Origin: Gammaproteobacteria bacterium
Lineage (GTDB): Bacteria > Pseudomonadota > Gammaproteobacteria > Pseudomonadales > Azotimanducaceae
NCBI GenBank assembly: GCA_012960535.1
Contig: DUBB01000042.1
Coordinates: 76,735 to 140,734 of the forward strand
DNA length: 64,000 nt
Direction of reading: 5' to 3'
The translations under genes were made by a program, and so were the position numbers. This document shows, piece after piece, positions 26,993 to 36,608 of this stretch. The notes below the pieces were generated by a model. The model ran no database searches and was not told where the DNA came from. It saw only the letters and a program-made list of their open reading frames with translations. The stretch's first letter is position 1. Every line of letters starts with the position of its first letter.

Positions 26993-27979
26993 ATGACTGG
27001 TTTCAGATACTTCCTGGTTGCACTTCTTGCTCTTGCCAGCATAGCAGGCGCCAGGGCTGATAACTATATTGAATGGGTGGGCGCCAATAGTGGTATAGAC
27101 TGGACCCAGGGCAAAGCGCAAGCCGAAGGCGCTGGCCTTGCCAAGGCAGACTCACCACCGAGTCTGGCCAAGCTGATGGCCTGTCGAGCAGCCGTGGTCG
27201 ATGCCCAGCGTAACCTGCTCGAGGCAGTGCAGGGGGTCCGGGTAGAAGGGATCAGCATAGTCGACAAGTTGATGCTCGAAAGTGACATTATCAGATCAAG
27301 TGTGCAGGGCCTGCTACGCGGGTCGGTGATCAGTGATAGGCGGCCCCAGGCAGACGGGACCTGTGAAGTCACCCTGACCGCGTCACTGGCAGGAAATTTT
27401 GCGACCCAAGTCTACACCGAAATATTTGACAAAAAAGAAGATGATAGCCTTTCCGGCCTTGTCCTCAAAGGCGGCCGATGGCTGGCAGACGTTATAGGTT
27501 CCCTCAGCTTAAATCTCCTGTCTCAGGCCTATGCCCAAAATGTAGATTCCTGGCAGGAACCCCTCAATAATCTTGCCAAAAGAATCAGTGCACTGGAAAC
27601 ACTACTATCTGCTCGACCCGAATTAACCGTCGCCAAAGATCTAGGCCCCACCGGTCTGGTCATAGATGCCAGAGGAAGCAATTTTATCCCTTCCATGTCA
27701 CCAAAAATTCGAAAACTGCGGGCAGGCGTCATTTATCCTGATGCAAAACATCAAAAAACAAGAACCCGCCGAGGCCAGTTGGTTTCTTTGTTCACCAGAC
27801 AACTCGATACCGCCAGACAGCACCCTGTCGTCGGTGAACGGCCGCTGGTACTCAAGGCATTAAGAACCTGGGGAACAACCCGTACTGAAATTGTGCTGGG
27901 CACTGCGTCGTCTGAAAGACTGGGTAAGCTAGTCGCAGATGGCCTACTCGAAGATGCAGGTGTAATCATCGTACTATGA
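26993..27979 (+). CDS. LPP20-family exported protein (paralogue 1)
   Basis: A 328-residue exported protein with a signal peptide (FLVALLALASIAGARA). The region about 50-120 matches the LPP20 family (CRAAVVDAQRNLLEAVQGVRVEG, MLESDIIRSSVQGLLRGS), which is related to flagellar FlgP/FlgT proteins of Vibrio and to Helicobacter Lpp20. A second shared block lies near the C-terminus (TGLVIDARGSNFIPS). Two further paralogues in this window (42284-43297 and 44632-45471) share both blocks. The start is one base after the previous stop. No cysteine lipobox is evident, so it is probably a soluble periplasmic or secreted protein. Confidence 0.72.
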   Translation: MTGFRYFLVALLALASIAGARADNYIEWVGANSGIDWTQGKAQAEGAGLAKADSPPSLAKLMACRAAVVDAQRNLLEAVQGVRVEGISIVDKLMLESDIIRSSVQGLLRGSVISDRRPQADGTCEVTLTASLAGNFATQVYTEIFDKKEDDSLSGLVLKGGRWLADVIGSLSLNLLSQAYAQNVDSWQEPLNNLAKRISALETLLSARPELTVAKDLGPTGLVIDARGSNFIPSMSPKIRKLRAGVIYPDAKHQKTRTRRGQLVSLFTRQLDTARQHPVVGERPLVLKALRTWGTTRTEIVLGTASSERLGKLVADGLLEDAGVIIVL

Positions 27980-28878
27980 GGAAGTTAACCATGAAAATTG
28001 TGACATTAATTGCTCTGTGCGCCTTGCCCTGGATATCGATAGCTGAGCAGTCATCTATTACCGAGGCAGATGGCTATTCCTGTATGGGCGTTGACTATTC
28101 TAAGAAGCAAACCGAGACCCTGGCAATTCAGGACGCCAAACGAAAGGCCGTGGAATATTCCCAGACTTTTATCCAGAGCACCACGGTCATGGAAAATTTT
28201 TCCCTTAAGAATGACCTGGTGGAAGCCTTTGCTAAAGCCGATGTGAAAGTATTGGCCGTCCTTGACGAGCTCTGGGATGACCCAGCGACAGGTGATTGCT
28301 ACAACATCAGAATACAAGCAGAAGTCATTCCTGTTGCCGAACAGATGACTCGAGTCATGACCGAAGGTCAGCTCGCTGATGACCCTAGAGCACCATTAAA
28401 TGTACAGCTCTGGACAAGCAAGGAATTACTCAGCGAGGGCGATAAACTAAAGATTTACTTAAAAGGGAATAAACCCTTCTTTGGCCGTTTAATTTATGTC
28501 GACGCTTCCGGAACCAAACTGCAGCTGTTACCCAACCCATACCGCGAAGACGTTTACTTCCAGGGTGGCGTTATCTACGAGGTTCCTGCTGGAACGGATC
28601 GCTTTGATATGACGGTCACCCCACCCTACGGGGCCGAGTCGGTGAGCGTCTATGCGAGCACGTCACCCCTGGGCGATCTCTCTACCACAAACCTCGGCCC
28701 TGTTTTAGAGGTACAGGAAGAACTAAAGGTAATCGCAGCAAAAATCCGTGGCATTAAAGTTTCCGCACGCCCCATGAGCAACTCACCCGAATCAAACTAT
28801 GACAGCAGTGCGATAAGCGAGTTTTCTGAAACCACAATACAGTTACAGACGCAACCAGCCGCAGTGGAACTACCCTAG
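27976..28878 (+). CDS. DUF4384-domain exported protein
   Basis: A 300-residue exported protein: signal peptide (TLIALCALPWISIAEQ), an N-terminal LPP20-like block (ETLAIQDAKRKAVEYSQTFIQ), then a DUF4384 domain (about 150-230; EGDKLKIYLKGNKPFFGRLIYVDASGTKLQLLPNP), a beta-sandwich found in envelope proteins and in some secretion or peptidase contexts. It overlaps the previous gene as ATGA, so it closes the MCE-LPP20 operon. An inner ATG at 27991 gives a cleaner signal peptide start. Confidence 0.78.
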   Translation: MRKLTMKIVTLIALCALPWISIAEQSSITEADGYSCMGVDYSKKQTETLAIQDAKRKAVEYSQTFIQSTTVMENFSLKNDLVEAFAKADVKVLAVLDELWDDPATGDCYNIRIQAEVIPVAEQMTRVMTEGQLADDPRAPLNVQLWTSKELLSEGDKLKIYLKGNKPFFGRLIYVDASGTKLQLLPNPYREDVYFQGGVIYEVPAGTDRFDMTVTPPYGAESVSVYASTSPLGDLSTTNLGPVLEVQEELKVIAAKIRGIKVSARPMSNSPESNYDSSAISEFSETTIQLQTQPAAVELP

Positions 28879-28905
28879 ACGATAATAAGGCAGAGGCAAA
28901 GAAAG

Positions 28906-29466
28906 ATGAACATGACCAACAGAACCGTAGGAACCTACTGCCTAAACCAACACCTATCCGTACTGAGCCTGGTGCTTCTAGGGTTATTGCTGGTGAGCAG
29001 TCTACCTGCTCGCGCTGAACTCAAGGCGGGTGATCCAGCACCTGATTTTGCTGTATCAGGATCCGATGGTAAATTGCATTCTCTTTCTGATTCCCGGGGA
29101 ACAAGCCCGGTTGTAATCGCTTTTTTCCCTAAAGCCTTTACCGGCGGATGAACCCTCCAGTGCAAATCGCTGCGTGACAGCGATCGGGAAATTCAGAATT
29201 TCAACATCACCTACTATATGGCCAGCACGGATAAACTGGAAAAAAATACCGCCTTTGCAAAAGAAAATGCCGCCACCTTTCCCATACTTGCCGATCCTGA
29301 CAAGACAATGAGTAAAGCCTATGGCGTGCTGATGTTGGGTAGCTTTGCCCAGCGCTGGACCTTCTATATCGATAAATCCGGCATTATCCAGAAAATCGAC
29401 AAAAAAGTTAACCCCCGAACAGCGGGTGCTGATCTGGTCAGGAACTTAACTACGCTAGGGTTCTGA
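28906..29466 (+). CDS. Selenocysteine-containing peroxiredoxin-like protein (UGA read as Sec at 29149-29151)
   Basis: A 186-residue thioredoxin-fold peroxiredoxin whose catalytic residue is selenocysteine. The frame is open from 28906 to 29466 except for a TGA at 29149-29151 (residue 82), exactly at the position where AhpC/TSA proteins have their peroxidatic cysteine: FFPKAFTGG-U-TLQCKSLRDSD. A second cysteine, C86, gives a U-x3-C pair. Downstream, KENAATFPILADPDKTMSKAYGV is typical of the family. An N-terminal signal peptide ending SLPARA targets it to the periplasm. A SECIS-like hairpin begins 14 bases after the UGA, and selA, selB, selD and tRNA-Sec are all in this window. Standard gene finders would split it into two pieces. 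Confidence 0.92.
29166..29184 (+). promoter_or_regulatory. Bacterial SECIS-like hairpin
   Basis: A perfect 7-base-pair stem (ATCGCTG pairs with CAGCGAT) closes a 5-base loop CGTGA. The loop G and U lie about 25 bases from the UGA at 29149, within the usual window for bacterial SECIS elements, and a GU in the apical loop is what SelB contacts in E. coli. CCC at 29153-29155 and GGG at 29186-29188 could extend the stem beyond an internal loop. The element is inside the coding frame, as expected in bacteria. Confidence 0.82.
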
Positions 29467-29679
29467 GCTCTATTTTTTCCTGAGCATCTACTACGGATGC
29501 ATCGGCGATAACGCCTGTTGGTTCTATTGCGTCTAACTCCCTATAGCATGCAATTCAAACTATGCCACTACTGGATTGCTAATCGGTCATTGGCTGAATA
29601 GAATCCCTGCTGCTTGTGCAACATTACCACTTGCTCCTCGCTGTAAAGCGCTTACATCCTGGCTAACAAGGTTAACTTC

Positions 29680-30987
29680 ATGACAGACAACGTCCAGACT
29701 AACGTCAGTAACTCCGACACGCTATTTACCCGGGGTTATACCCATTATGTACTCGGCGTACTGGTTACCGTCTACGTTTTCAATTTCATTGATCGGCAGA
29801 TTCTAGCCATCCTTGCGCCCTCCATAAAAGCTGAACTGCTGCTGTCAGATACACAGATCGGCGCATTAAGCGGCGTTGCCTTTGGTATTTTCTATGCAAC
29901 GCTGGGCATTCCCATCGCTCGACTGGCTGACCGTTACTCTCGCGTGAATGTAATCGCTATCAGTTTAAGTATCTGGAGCCTGATGACAGCACTGTCTGGC
30001 CTGGCCGCAAATTTCTGGCAACTGCTTGCAGCCAGAATTGGTGTAGGCATTGGTGAAGCTGGCGGAAGCCCGCCTTCCCACTCTCTGCTGGCTGACTACT
30101 TTGCCCCCAGCAAAAGAGCCACGGCCCTCGGTATCTATGCGCTTGGCATACCTATTGGTATTCTGTTCGGTAACCTTGCCGGAGGATGGGTTGACGAAAT
30201 TTTTGGTTGGCGATACGCCTTTTTTGTCGTCGGTATCCCAGGGATTCTCCTGGCAATTCTGCTGCGTTTTACGGTCAGGGAACCCCCTAGAGGCCATACC
30301 GAAACTACCAAACAAACGCTTGAACAGGTCCCTTTTAGCGTGGTTGTCAAAACCATGTGGCAGAAAAAATCATTTCGCCACATGTCATTGGGTGCAGCAA
30401 CCCAGGCATTTGTCGGTTATGGCGCCATCGCCTGGATGCCGATGTTTCTAGTGCGCTCGCACGACATGAGCAGCGGTGAAGTGGGCACTGCCCTGGGCTT
30501 AATCATTGGCATATTCGGTGGCTTAGGCACCTTCCTGGGGGGATACCTTGCCGACCGATTCGGTACCAAAAACGTCAAATGGTACATGCTGATTCCTGCA
30601 CTGGGCTTCCTGATTACTGTGCCTTTCGGGTTCGTTGTTTTCTACACTCATAATCTTATGGTTGCGCTGGCCTGCTATTGCCTGCCGGCATTTCTGATTA
30701 ACCTCTATACCGGACCCACCTTTGGCATGACCCAGGGATTAGCACCCCTGGCCATGCGAGCTGCTGCTGCGGCCTTGCTGCTATTTATAATCAACATTAT
30801 CGGCCTGGTATTCGGACCAACAACAGTCGGGTTGTTAAGCGATTGGTTTCAGTCTGCCTGGCAGTTTAACAATACCGAATCGCTTCGCTTTGCTTTACTG
30901 GCCTGCAATATGATTTATATTATTTCTTTCATAAATTACTATTTTGCTTCCCGACACCTGGAAAAGGACCTTGCCGCCTGCGATTAA
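29680..30987 (+). CDS. MFS transporter, spinster-like
   Basis: A 435-residue major facilitator with 12 predicted helices. The first helix region (VYVFNFIDRQILAILAPSIKAEL) and the loop ADRYSRVNVIAISL, followed by RIGVGIGEAGGSPPSHSLLADYF, are typical of the spinster-like branch (PF07690) common in marine proteobacteria and often annotated with unknown organic acid or lipid substrates. AAGG lies about 8 bases before the ATG. The stop overlaps the end of the convergent patatin gene by 4 bases. Substrate unknown. Confidence 0.85.
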   Translation: MTDNVQTNVSNSDTLFTRGYTHYVLGVLVTVYVFNFIDRQILAILAPSIKAELLLSDTQIGALSGVAFGIFYATLGIPIARLADRYSRVNVIAISLSIWSLMTALSGLAANFWQLLAARIGVGIGEAGGSPPSHSLLADYFAPSKRATALGIYALGIPIGILFGNLAGGWVDEIFGWRYAFFVVGIPGILLAILLRFTVREPPRGHTETTKQTLEQVPFSVVVKTMWQKKSFRHMSLGAATQAFVGYGAIAWMPMFLVRSHDMSSGEVGTALGLIIGIFGGLGTFLGGYLADRFGTKNVKWYMLIPALGFLITVPFGFVVFYTHNLMVALACYCLPAFLINLYTGPTFGMTQGLAPLAMRAAAAALLLFIINIIGLVFGPTTVGLLSDWFQSAWQFNNTESLRFALLACNMIYIISFINYYFASRHLEKDLAACD

Positions 30988-33137
30988 AATACCCTGCCGA
31001 TTCTGGAATAGATATTACTTTGGCCATCCTCGGTGACAGCGAAGCCGAATTGCAGGGTTCCAATCGGTGTGTCTGCGCCAATAAAAGCGCCCAGCGAAGT
31101 CTGAGCCTGACCATTCGAGATCTCATCGCGGCTGGACCAGGCACCACCGTATTCCAGCGTCGCGCCAATCAATCCATCTAAAACAGGGAAGGGCTCGTAA
31201 CGCTGGTAATAGATGATCGATGCCACGCCCATGTAGTTACCCGTGAGCTGATGACTATTAAGCCCGGTCAGTAACCCGTAGCCACCTACCCTGAACTCAC
31301 TGTTAATCGTTGGTACACCATTGGTTCCACCTAGATAAAGATTAAGCCCTAGATTGTGTTGCTTTCGCTCAAAATAATGACCGGCCCTGAGATGCCATTG
31401 GTTAAATGAGTGATCAGAGCCCAGTGACTCAGTATAAGAGGCGACTTTAGCTTCAACTATCGAGCCCGATGATGGGAAATCCACATCATCTCGGGTGTCA
31501 AATACATACTGCAGGTTAATGCTGGCCTCTTCAAAACCAGACCCTGAAGTAAAATCCTCACCCGTTACTGCATGCGCCCGGCCACGAACACGGTTCAGGC
31601 CCAGCATCAGTCTCCACTGAGAACCATATTCATAGCCAAAACCTATGCTCCCTGCAGTTTTCCTCAAGGCATAAGTCGATGACCTTTTTTCTCCATCGTA
31701 ACGGTACAGAGCATCATCTCGATACTCAGCATCAGCATAAACAAACCAGTCACGTTGCGAGTTCAGGGGCAGGTAAAAACCCGTTTGTAAACGAGGCTCA
31801 TCGCCGATGGCTGCCAGGGTTATCCATTCAGCTCCGTTTGCAGTCAATTCCTCCCGAGAATAACCGAGCAAAAACGAGATTCTCGAATCATGCTTGAACT
31901 CACTATCCAGGTTAAAGCCAAAATGTAGATAATCAGGTCCCCAGGTCTTCCCTGCGGCAGATATTTTCAGGTCCGCCTGGCCTTCATACTCATCTAACTG
32001 GTACGACACCAGCTCAAAATTGCCCAGGCCATGAATCCGGTTCATGTCATGAGAGACCTTTTCCAGGTTAAACACATCGCCGATGCGAACATCAATAGCA
32101 GATCGGATGATCTGATCATCTAATCCTGATGTGTTTTCGACACTGATTGAACGAATAGTCGGCTTCCCGGCAAGCGGCTTGGCGAGGGTTTGATAGTCCG
32201 CCGCTGCCTGCACCAGTTCATTCAACTCCACACCCTTGTTCAGGGCCGCCTGATAACCTATTTCAATGGCCTGTGCAGCACTGGTAAATGCCGCAGCAGA
32301 GAAGTCTCCCAAAGCCGGTACCAGGAGAATATCACTGTCCTGCATACGTTGTATCTGCTGCTTTGTATTATTAACAACCAGTAAGCGGGTCAATTGATCG
32401 GTTATGGTAATAATGTCTCCAATATGTTCACGATCAAGCATGGGCGAGGTGATATCAACCACAATCAATATATCCGCTCCCATATCGCGTGCGATATCAA
32501 CGGGCAGGTTATTGGTCACGCCGCCATCGACCAACAACCTTCCTTCAATTTCTATGGGTGAAAAAACCGCCGGCACGCCCATGGAAGCTCGCATCACCAC
32601 CGCCAGTTCACCATGATCGAGGACCACCATCTCGCCGGTGACAATGTCAGTAGCGATCGCTTTAAAAGGCCTGGGCAATTCCGAAAACAGCGTTATGTGC
32701 GAGACGTGTTCGGTCATTTTCTGCATTTCAAGAATCACGTTCTGGCCCTGAATAGCACCGCTCGGGATCCTTAACTCACCATTCCTATAACCCGGTGAGC
32801 CGGGTATTGAAAAAGTATCCTCACGCCACTTACGTTGAATCGAGCGATCCGCCCTGGGTACGTCATCAATTAGTTTGCGCTCCCAATCCATGGTTAGCAT
32901 CAGCGCCTCAATCTCTATGGCGCTGAGCCCCGAAGCATAGAGACCGCCAACAATGGCGCCCATACTGGTCCCGGTGACCAGATCCACCGGTATTCGCTGT
33001 TCCTCAAGGTACTTCAGAATACCAATATGTGCCGCTCCACGGGCGCCACCACCCGCCAGTACCAGGCCGATGGTCGGTCTGGCTGCAACGCTCTGGGAAA
33101 ATACTAGAATCGCAATAAAAGGGATTAACCTGTGCAT
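30984..33137 (-). CDS. Patatin-like phospholipase with C-terminal beta-barrel (PlpD-type, type Vd)
   Basis: A 717-residue exported protein: signal peptide (FIAILVFSQSVAA), a patatin lipase domain (about 20-230), and a C-terminal outer-membrane part. The lipase has the oxyanion motif GGGARGAAH, the nucleophile elbow GTSMG and the DGG of the catalytic dyad (VDGGVTNNLP). Next comes a POTRA-like domain (about 320-390; TIRSISVENTSGLDDQIIRSAIDVRIGDVF), then a 16-strand-like beta-barrel to the terminal phenylalanine (IYSRIGRVF). This is the PlpD / type Vd layout, where the barrel secretes or displays the lipase. Substrate is probably phospholipid. Confidence 0.9.
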   Translation of the reverse strand: MHRLIPFIAILVFSQSVAARPTIGLVLAGGGARGAAHIGILKYLEEQRIPVDLVTGTSMGAIVGGLYASGLSAIEIEALMLTMDWERKLIDDVPRADRSIQRKWREDTFSIPGSPGYRNGELRIPSGAIQGQNVILEMQKMTEHVSHITLFSELPRPFKAIATDIVTGEMVVLDHGELAVVMRASMGVPAVFSPIEIEGRLLVDGGVTNNLPVDIARDMGADILIVVDITSPMLDREHIGDIITITDQLTRLLVVNNTKQQIQRMQDSDILLVPALGDFSAAAFTSAAQAIEIGYQAALNKGVELNELVQAAADYQTLAKPLAGKPTIRSISVENTSGLDDQIIRSAIDVRIGDVFNLEKVSHDMNRIHGLGNFELVSYQLDEYEGQADLKISAAGKTWGPDYLHFGFNLDSEFKHDSRISFLLGYSREELTANGAEWITLAAIGDEPRLQTGFYLPLNSQRDWFVYADAEYRDDALYRYDGEKRSSTYALRKTAGSIGFGYEYGSQWRLMLGLNRVRGRAHAVTGEDFTSGSGFEEASINLQYVFDTRDDVDFPSSGSIVEAKVASYTESLGSDHSFNQWHLRAGHYFERKQHNLGLNLYLGGTNGVPTINSEFRVGGYGLLTGLNSHQLTGNYMGVASIIYYQRYEPFPVLDGLIGATLEYGGAWSSRDEISNGQAQTSLGAFIGADTPIGTLQFGFAVTEDGQSNIYSRIGRVF

Positions 33138-33270
33138 AGTAAAGAATCCTTAGAATCTGTCGTTCGCTCTACGTTTGTGCCAATTAAATCAATACAACTC
33201 AAAAACAGGACTTGTAACGATCAAAGCCTCTGCAGGATGACTCATTATAGGGGCATTCTATACAAGGGGT

Positions 33271-35505
33271 TTACAATTGGATTCTGCGGAACACCATGAA
33301 AAAATCACCGCCATGCACGGGCACCGCTAACTTTCCTCTTACCTGGTCCAAGTGCTGGTAGTCTTCGGGCAGGTCAAACCTGGTATCCAGCAGATATAGA
33401 TCTAATGGCCCCTTTCTGTTTCGATACAGGGTGACTTCCACTTCACGTTGTTGAATCCCGACCAGGGATACGACCCGGCTACCCCTAAACAGGCCCCAGC
33501 GAACTAAAGAGACATCACCTTGCTGCCCGGCAATCGAGAAACCCATTTCTTCTTCACCATCGGCAAAGACCAAGCCAATAGAATCAGCATCGCGGTTGCT
33601 TGAAAGGCGCAATGTCAGGGTTTCGCCAGTGTCCGTATCCTGCCGCATCAGGGTCGATAATTGAGGTAACGGCGGCGCTACCAAATCGACTTCGCCATCC
33701 ACCGTATAGGCGGCCCTCGACCATGGCAGCAGCACAGGTTCAACCGGACGACCGAGGCCCTTGAGCTGGGCAGGTACGGGGTTAGGAGATTTTGCACGGT
33801 ACCAGGCCTGCTGATTATCAGCATCGAAGATAAACTCGTAGTTAACGTGCTGAGGTCGACTCTCGGAGTATAATGGCACGGCCAGGCTAACCAGAAAGCT
33901 TGCCACAACGGCAAACGTCAACCCATACCTGAGGGCCTTCAAAGCCACGCCATGAACAAAAGGCAGCAGGAGTAGCCCATATAGGCCCAGCGCCGGGAAG
34001 GTAGCCCAGATCAGCTGATACCCTTGCGTCGATTCCAGGGTTAACACCAGGCCGAGGGATGCCGGCAGGGCGATAAATAAGGTCATCAACCTGCCTAGTA
34101 GAGCTGCCTTGGCACTTAAAAAGGGCAGGAGAACGATGACTGCAGCTGCCGCCACGACTGGTGTCAACAAAAGATTAGTCGCCGCCGGTAACCACAGATA
34201 AGCTGCGCAGGCCAGCAGCCACCAGAACCACCAGACGCTATGGAACAACACTTTTTCACTACACCTGTTGCGTAAAAACTGACCCAGATACAAAGTTGCC
34301 AGGAGGGCTGAGCCAAACAGGCCCACTCTTAATGGAAAATCATGGGCGGGCCAGGCAACAACGGTTCCACGGGCAATCTCAAGCAGCCAGAAATAGCCCC
34401 AGGGAAGGACCAGTATTAATGCTAAAGCCACAGGAAGAATTAAGATCGTCCCTATCAACCGCATCCTTGGTAAATCGGCTCTGACTGCGGCGATGAGTAA
34501 TAAAATGCCCGCCAGCAACAGCAAAGGTAAGTTCCAGTACATGGGCCATCCCATCCACCAACCGTAGGTGGCGCCATAAACCCTGTTTCCCGGCGTCCAG
34601 TTTTCGATATCGCTATCAGCAAGATTTCTGATCAGCGGCCAAAGATTATCGCCATGATGCTGCAGGGTTGACAGATCAAGGTTGACCAGGTTATCCAGAG
34701 GCGTGTGATAATGATTACGCTCACCGGCAAAGGCAAAATCCAGCCCGGCAACCTGGGCCCGCTTGGATACCGAAAAATCGGTGTCATTAGGCATTCGCTT
34801 GAAGATCTCATCGATCAACGACATACCGGCTGGGCTATCGGTTGAAGCACTGTAGGTTTTGATTAGATCAGCGTTATCAAGATGGGAGCGTAGGATCTGG
34901 CTCACGCCCGAAGACCCGGAACCTTCAATATTGATTACTGCGGCCACCTGCTGACTTAATTCGTGATGCTTGAAAAAAGCCTCCGCGCCTAGCAAGCCTG
35001 CTTCTTCAGCATCTGTAATAATCAGCATGACCGGGTAACGTGTGGGCCCCGATGCCTTCAACAACCTGGTTGCTTCAAGGACTGCAACCAGCCCGGCGCC
35101 ATCATCACCGGCACCCGGCGCAGGCGGTACCGAATCATAGTGGGCCATCAGCGCAACATAAGGACTGCTGTTCTCTCCCGGTAGGGTAGCAACGATATTT
35201 TCAACCCAGCCGCACCGGGAAAACCGGGCCGAACACCCCCAAGCCTGCTGCACGGAAGCTGCAATTTCCTGCTCGGTTAACCAGGCCAGTATTTCATCTC
35301 TAACCCTGGCGTTAGCCTGGCTGCCCACCGGATGCGGGCTTTCATCACCGAGCAGACGAGCAAGCAAGTCAAATGCCGATTCAGCTGAGAATCCCACCAG
35401 ATCGGTTTCAGCAGGCTTTACAGTGGGCGGCTGGCTCGCCTGATGATTCAGCACAAAGCCTGCCACGCTCACCAGTAAAGCCAGTATCAATATGAATCTT
35501 TGCAT
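33271..35505 (-). CDS. M28-family metallopeptidase with multipass membrane region
   Basis: A 744-residue membrane-anchored zinc aminopeptidase. After an N-terminal anchor (FILILALLVSVAGFVL) comes the M28 domain (about 30-310): zinc ligands and catalytic acids in ALMAHYDSVPPAPGAGDDGAG, DAEEAGLLGAEAF, NIEGSG and the late histidine in NHYHTPLDN. About nine helices follow (330-570), then a periplasmic C-terminal domain. The layout matches the ER aminopeptidase-like M28 proteins found in bacteria. The ATG at 35505 has AGAGG upstream; a GTG at 35514 sharing bases with the previous stop (TAGTG) is an alternative start. It follows the MBL gene directly. Confidence 0.88.
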   Translation of the reverse strand: MQRFILILALLVSVAGFVLNHQASQPPTVKPAETDLVGFSAESAFDLLARLLGDESPHPVGSQANARVRDEILAWLTEQEIAASVQQAWGCSARFSRCGWVENIVATLPGENSSPYVALMAHYDSVPPAPGAGDDGAGLVAVLEATRLLKASGPTRYPVMLIITDAEEAGLLGAEAFFKHHELSQQVAAVINIEGSGSSGVSQILRSHLDNADLIKTYSASTDSPAGMSLIDEIFKRMPNDTDFSVSKRAQVAGLDFAFAGERNHYHTPLDNLVNLDLSTLQHHGDNLWPLIRNLADSDIENWTPGNRVYGATYGWWMGWPMYWNLPLLLLAGILLLIAAVRADLPRMRLIGTILILPVALALILVLPWGYFWLLEIARGTVVAWPAHDFPLRVGLFGSALLATLYLGQFLRNRCSEKVLFHSVWWFWWLLACAAYLWLPAATNLLLTPVVAAAAVIVLLPFLSAKAALLGRLMTLFIALPASLGLVLTLESTQGYQLIWATFPALGLYGLLLLPFVHGVALKALRYGLTFAVVASFLVSLAVPLYSESRPQHVNYEFIFDADNQQAWYRAKSPNPVPAQLKGLGRPVEPVLLPWSRAAYTVDGEVDLVAPPLPQLSTLMRQDTDTGETLTLRLSSNRDADSIGLVFADGEEEMGFSIAGQQGDVSLVRWGLFRGSRVVSLVGIQQREVEVTLYRNRKGPLDLYLLDTRFDLPEDYQHLDQVRGKLAVPVHGGDFFMVFRRIQL

Positions 35506-35513
35506 AACGGGCA

Positions 35514-36476
35514 CTAGCCTCTCTGGTCTTTTTTGATCTCAGCCATCAAAGTAAATAGTGCCACAGTGTCCGCACTGGAGTGCGTACCAGAAAACTCCCG
35601 ATACAGGGTATCAACATTAATCGCGATGCGCTCGGCATCTCCCCAAGAATCAAATTGTCTCAGGCTGATATCCAGGGCAGCTTCTCTCACCGACAACCCG
35701 GCATCAAAACGCGTTCTTGTTTCTGCCTGAATGTACAGAAGATACTCCTGGACCCGTCGGACGCCAGCAGCATCCGTAATCGGTCCATGGCCCGGCACAA
35801 TCACGTCTGCCTGCATGGCTATTATACGATCGCAGGCTGCAATCCAGTTTGCCACCGGTCCGGCCCACATAAGCGGCGTACCATCGATAAACAGAATGTC
35901 TCCGGTAAATACAGTTTTATCCTCCTGAACGTAAACCAGCACATCTCCCCGAGTGTGGGCGGGGCCTACCTCGATGAGTTCAACGCGCTTACCACCCACT
36001 TGTAACTGCAGATCACCGGAGAAGGTTCTTGTGGGTAGTTTTTCGGCAACCTGGCGAAAATCAAATGGCCCGAATATTTCCTTCAAATACAGCCCAGCAT
36101 CGCCTAGCTGATCGGCGGCATCCATAAATCCCTGCATCATCTGCGGTGTGAACGCTTCCATTTCTCTGGCACTGGCAGCAGAGGCAATTACTTCGGCCGA
36201 TGTGCACAGGCCATTGCCATGAGTATGATCACCGTTGGCATGGGTGTTAACCACCGTATTGATCTCTGCAGGGGCAATACCGGCAACATCCGACATGACG
36301 TCCAGCATTTCCTGGGTGAGCTTTGCATCAAACAGCGTATCCACCAGCAGGGATTGATCACTGTCTACAATTAACCCTGCGTTTGACCAGCCCCAGCCAC
36401 CATCGGGTTGCAACCAGGCATAGAGCCCGTTGCCCGTCTCGTGCAGGCCCTTTTCAAATCGCCATGCTTGTTTCAT
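35514..36476 (-). CDS. MBL-fold metallo-hydrolase
   Basis: A 320-residue metallo-beta-lactamase fold enzyme. The metal-binding motif is VVNTHANGDHTHG (HxNxDH, about residue 72), with further ligands in EVGPAHTRGDVLVY and the VPGHGPITD segment. This form (asparagine in HxNxDH) occurs in quinoprotein-relay-like and other hydrolases rather than classical lactamases. Start at the ATG at 36476 because of AGGGGG just upstream; the longer frame has no signal. Operon with the M28 peptidase gene. Substrate unknown. Confidence 0.85.
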   Translation of the reverse strand: MKQAWRFEKGLHETGNGLYAWLQPDGGWGWSNAGLIVDSDQSLLVDTLFDAKLTQEMLDVMSDVAGIAPAEINTVVNTHANGDHTHGNGLCTSAEVIASAASAREMEAFTPQMMQGFMDAADQLGDAGLYLKEIFGPFDFRQVAEKLPTRTFSGDLQLQVGGKRVELIEVGPAHTRGDVLVYVQEDKTVFTGDILFIDGTPLMWAGPVANWIAACDRIIAMQADVIVPGHGPITDAAGVRRVQEYLLYIQAETRTRFDAGLSVREAALDISLRQFDSWGDAERIAINVDTLYREFSGTHSSADTVALFTLMAEIKKDQRG

Positions 36477-36608
36477 TACACCCCCTATTGCCGCAATTTC
36501 ACTGAGAATAACGTATCCAATTGAGCAGCGCATCCTCTGTCGGTTGCAGACCGTGCCAGTGCACTAGAACCCTGATACCATTGAATGGTCACTCTAAGAG
36601 ACAACACA

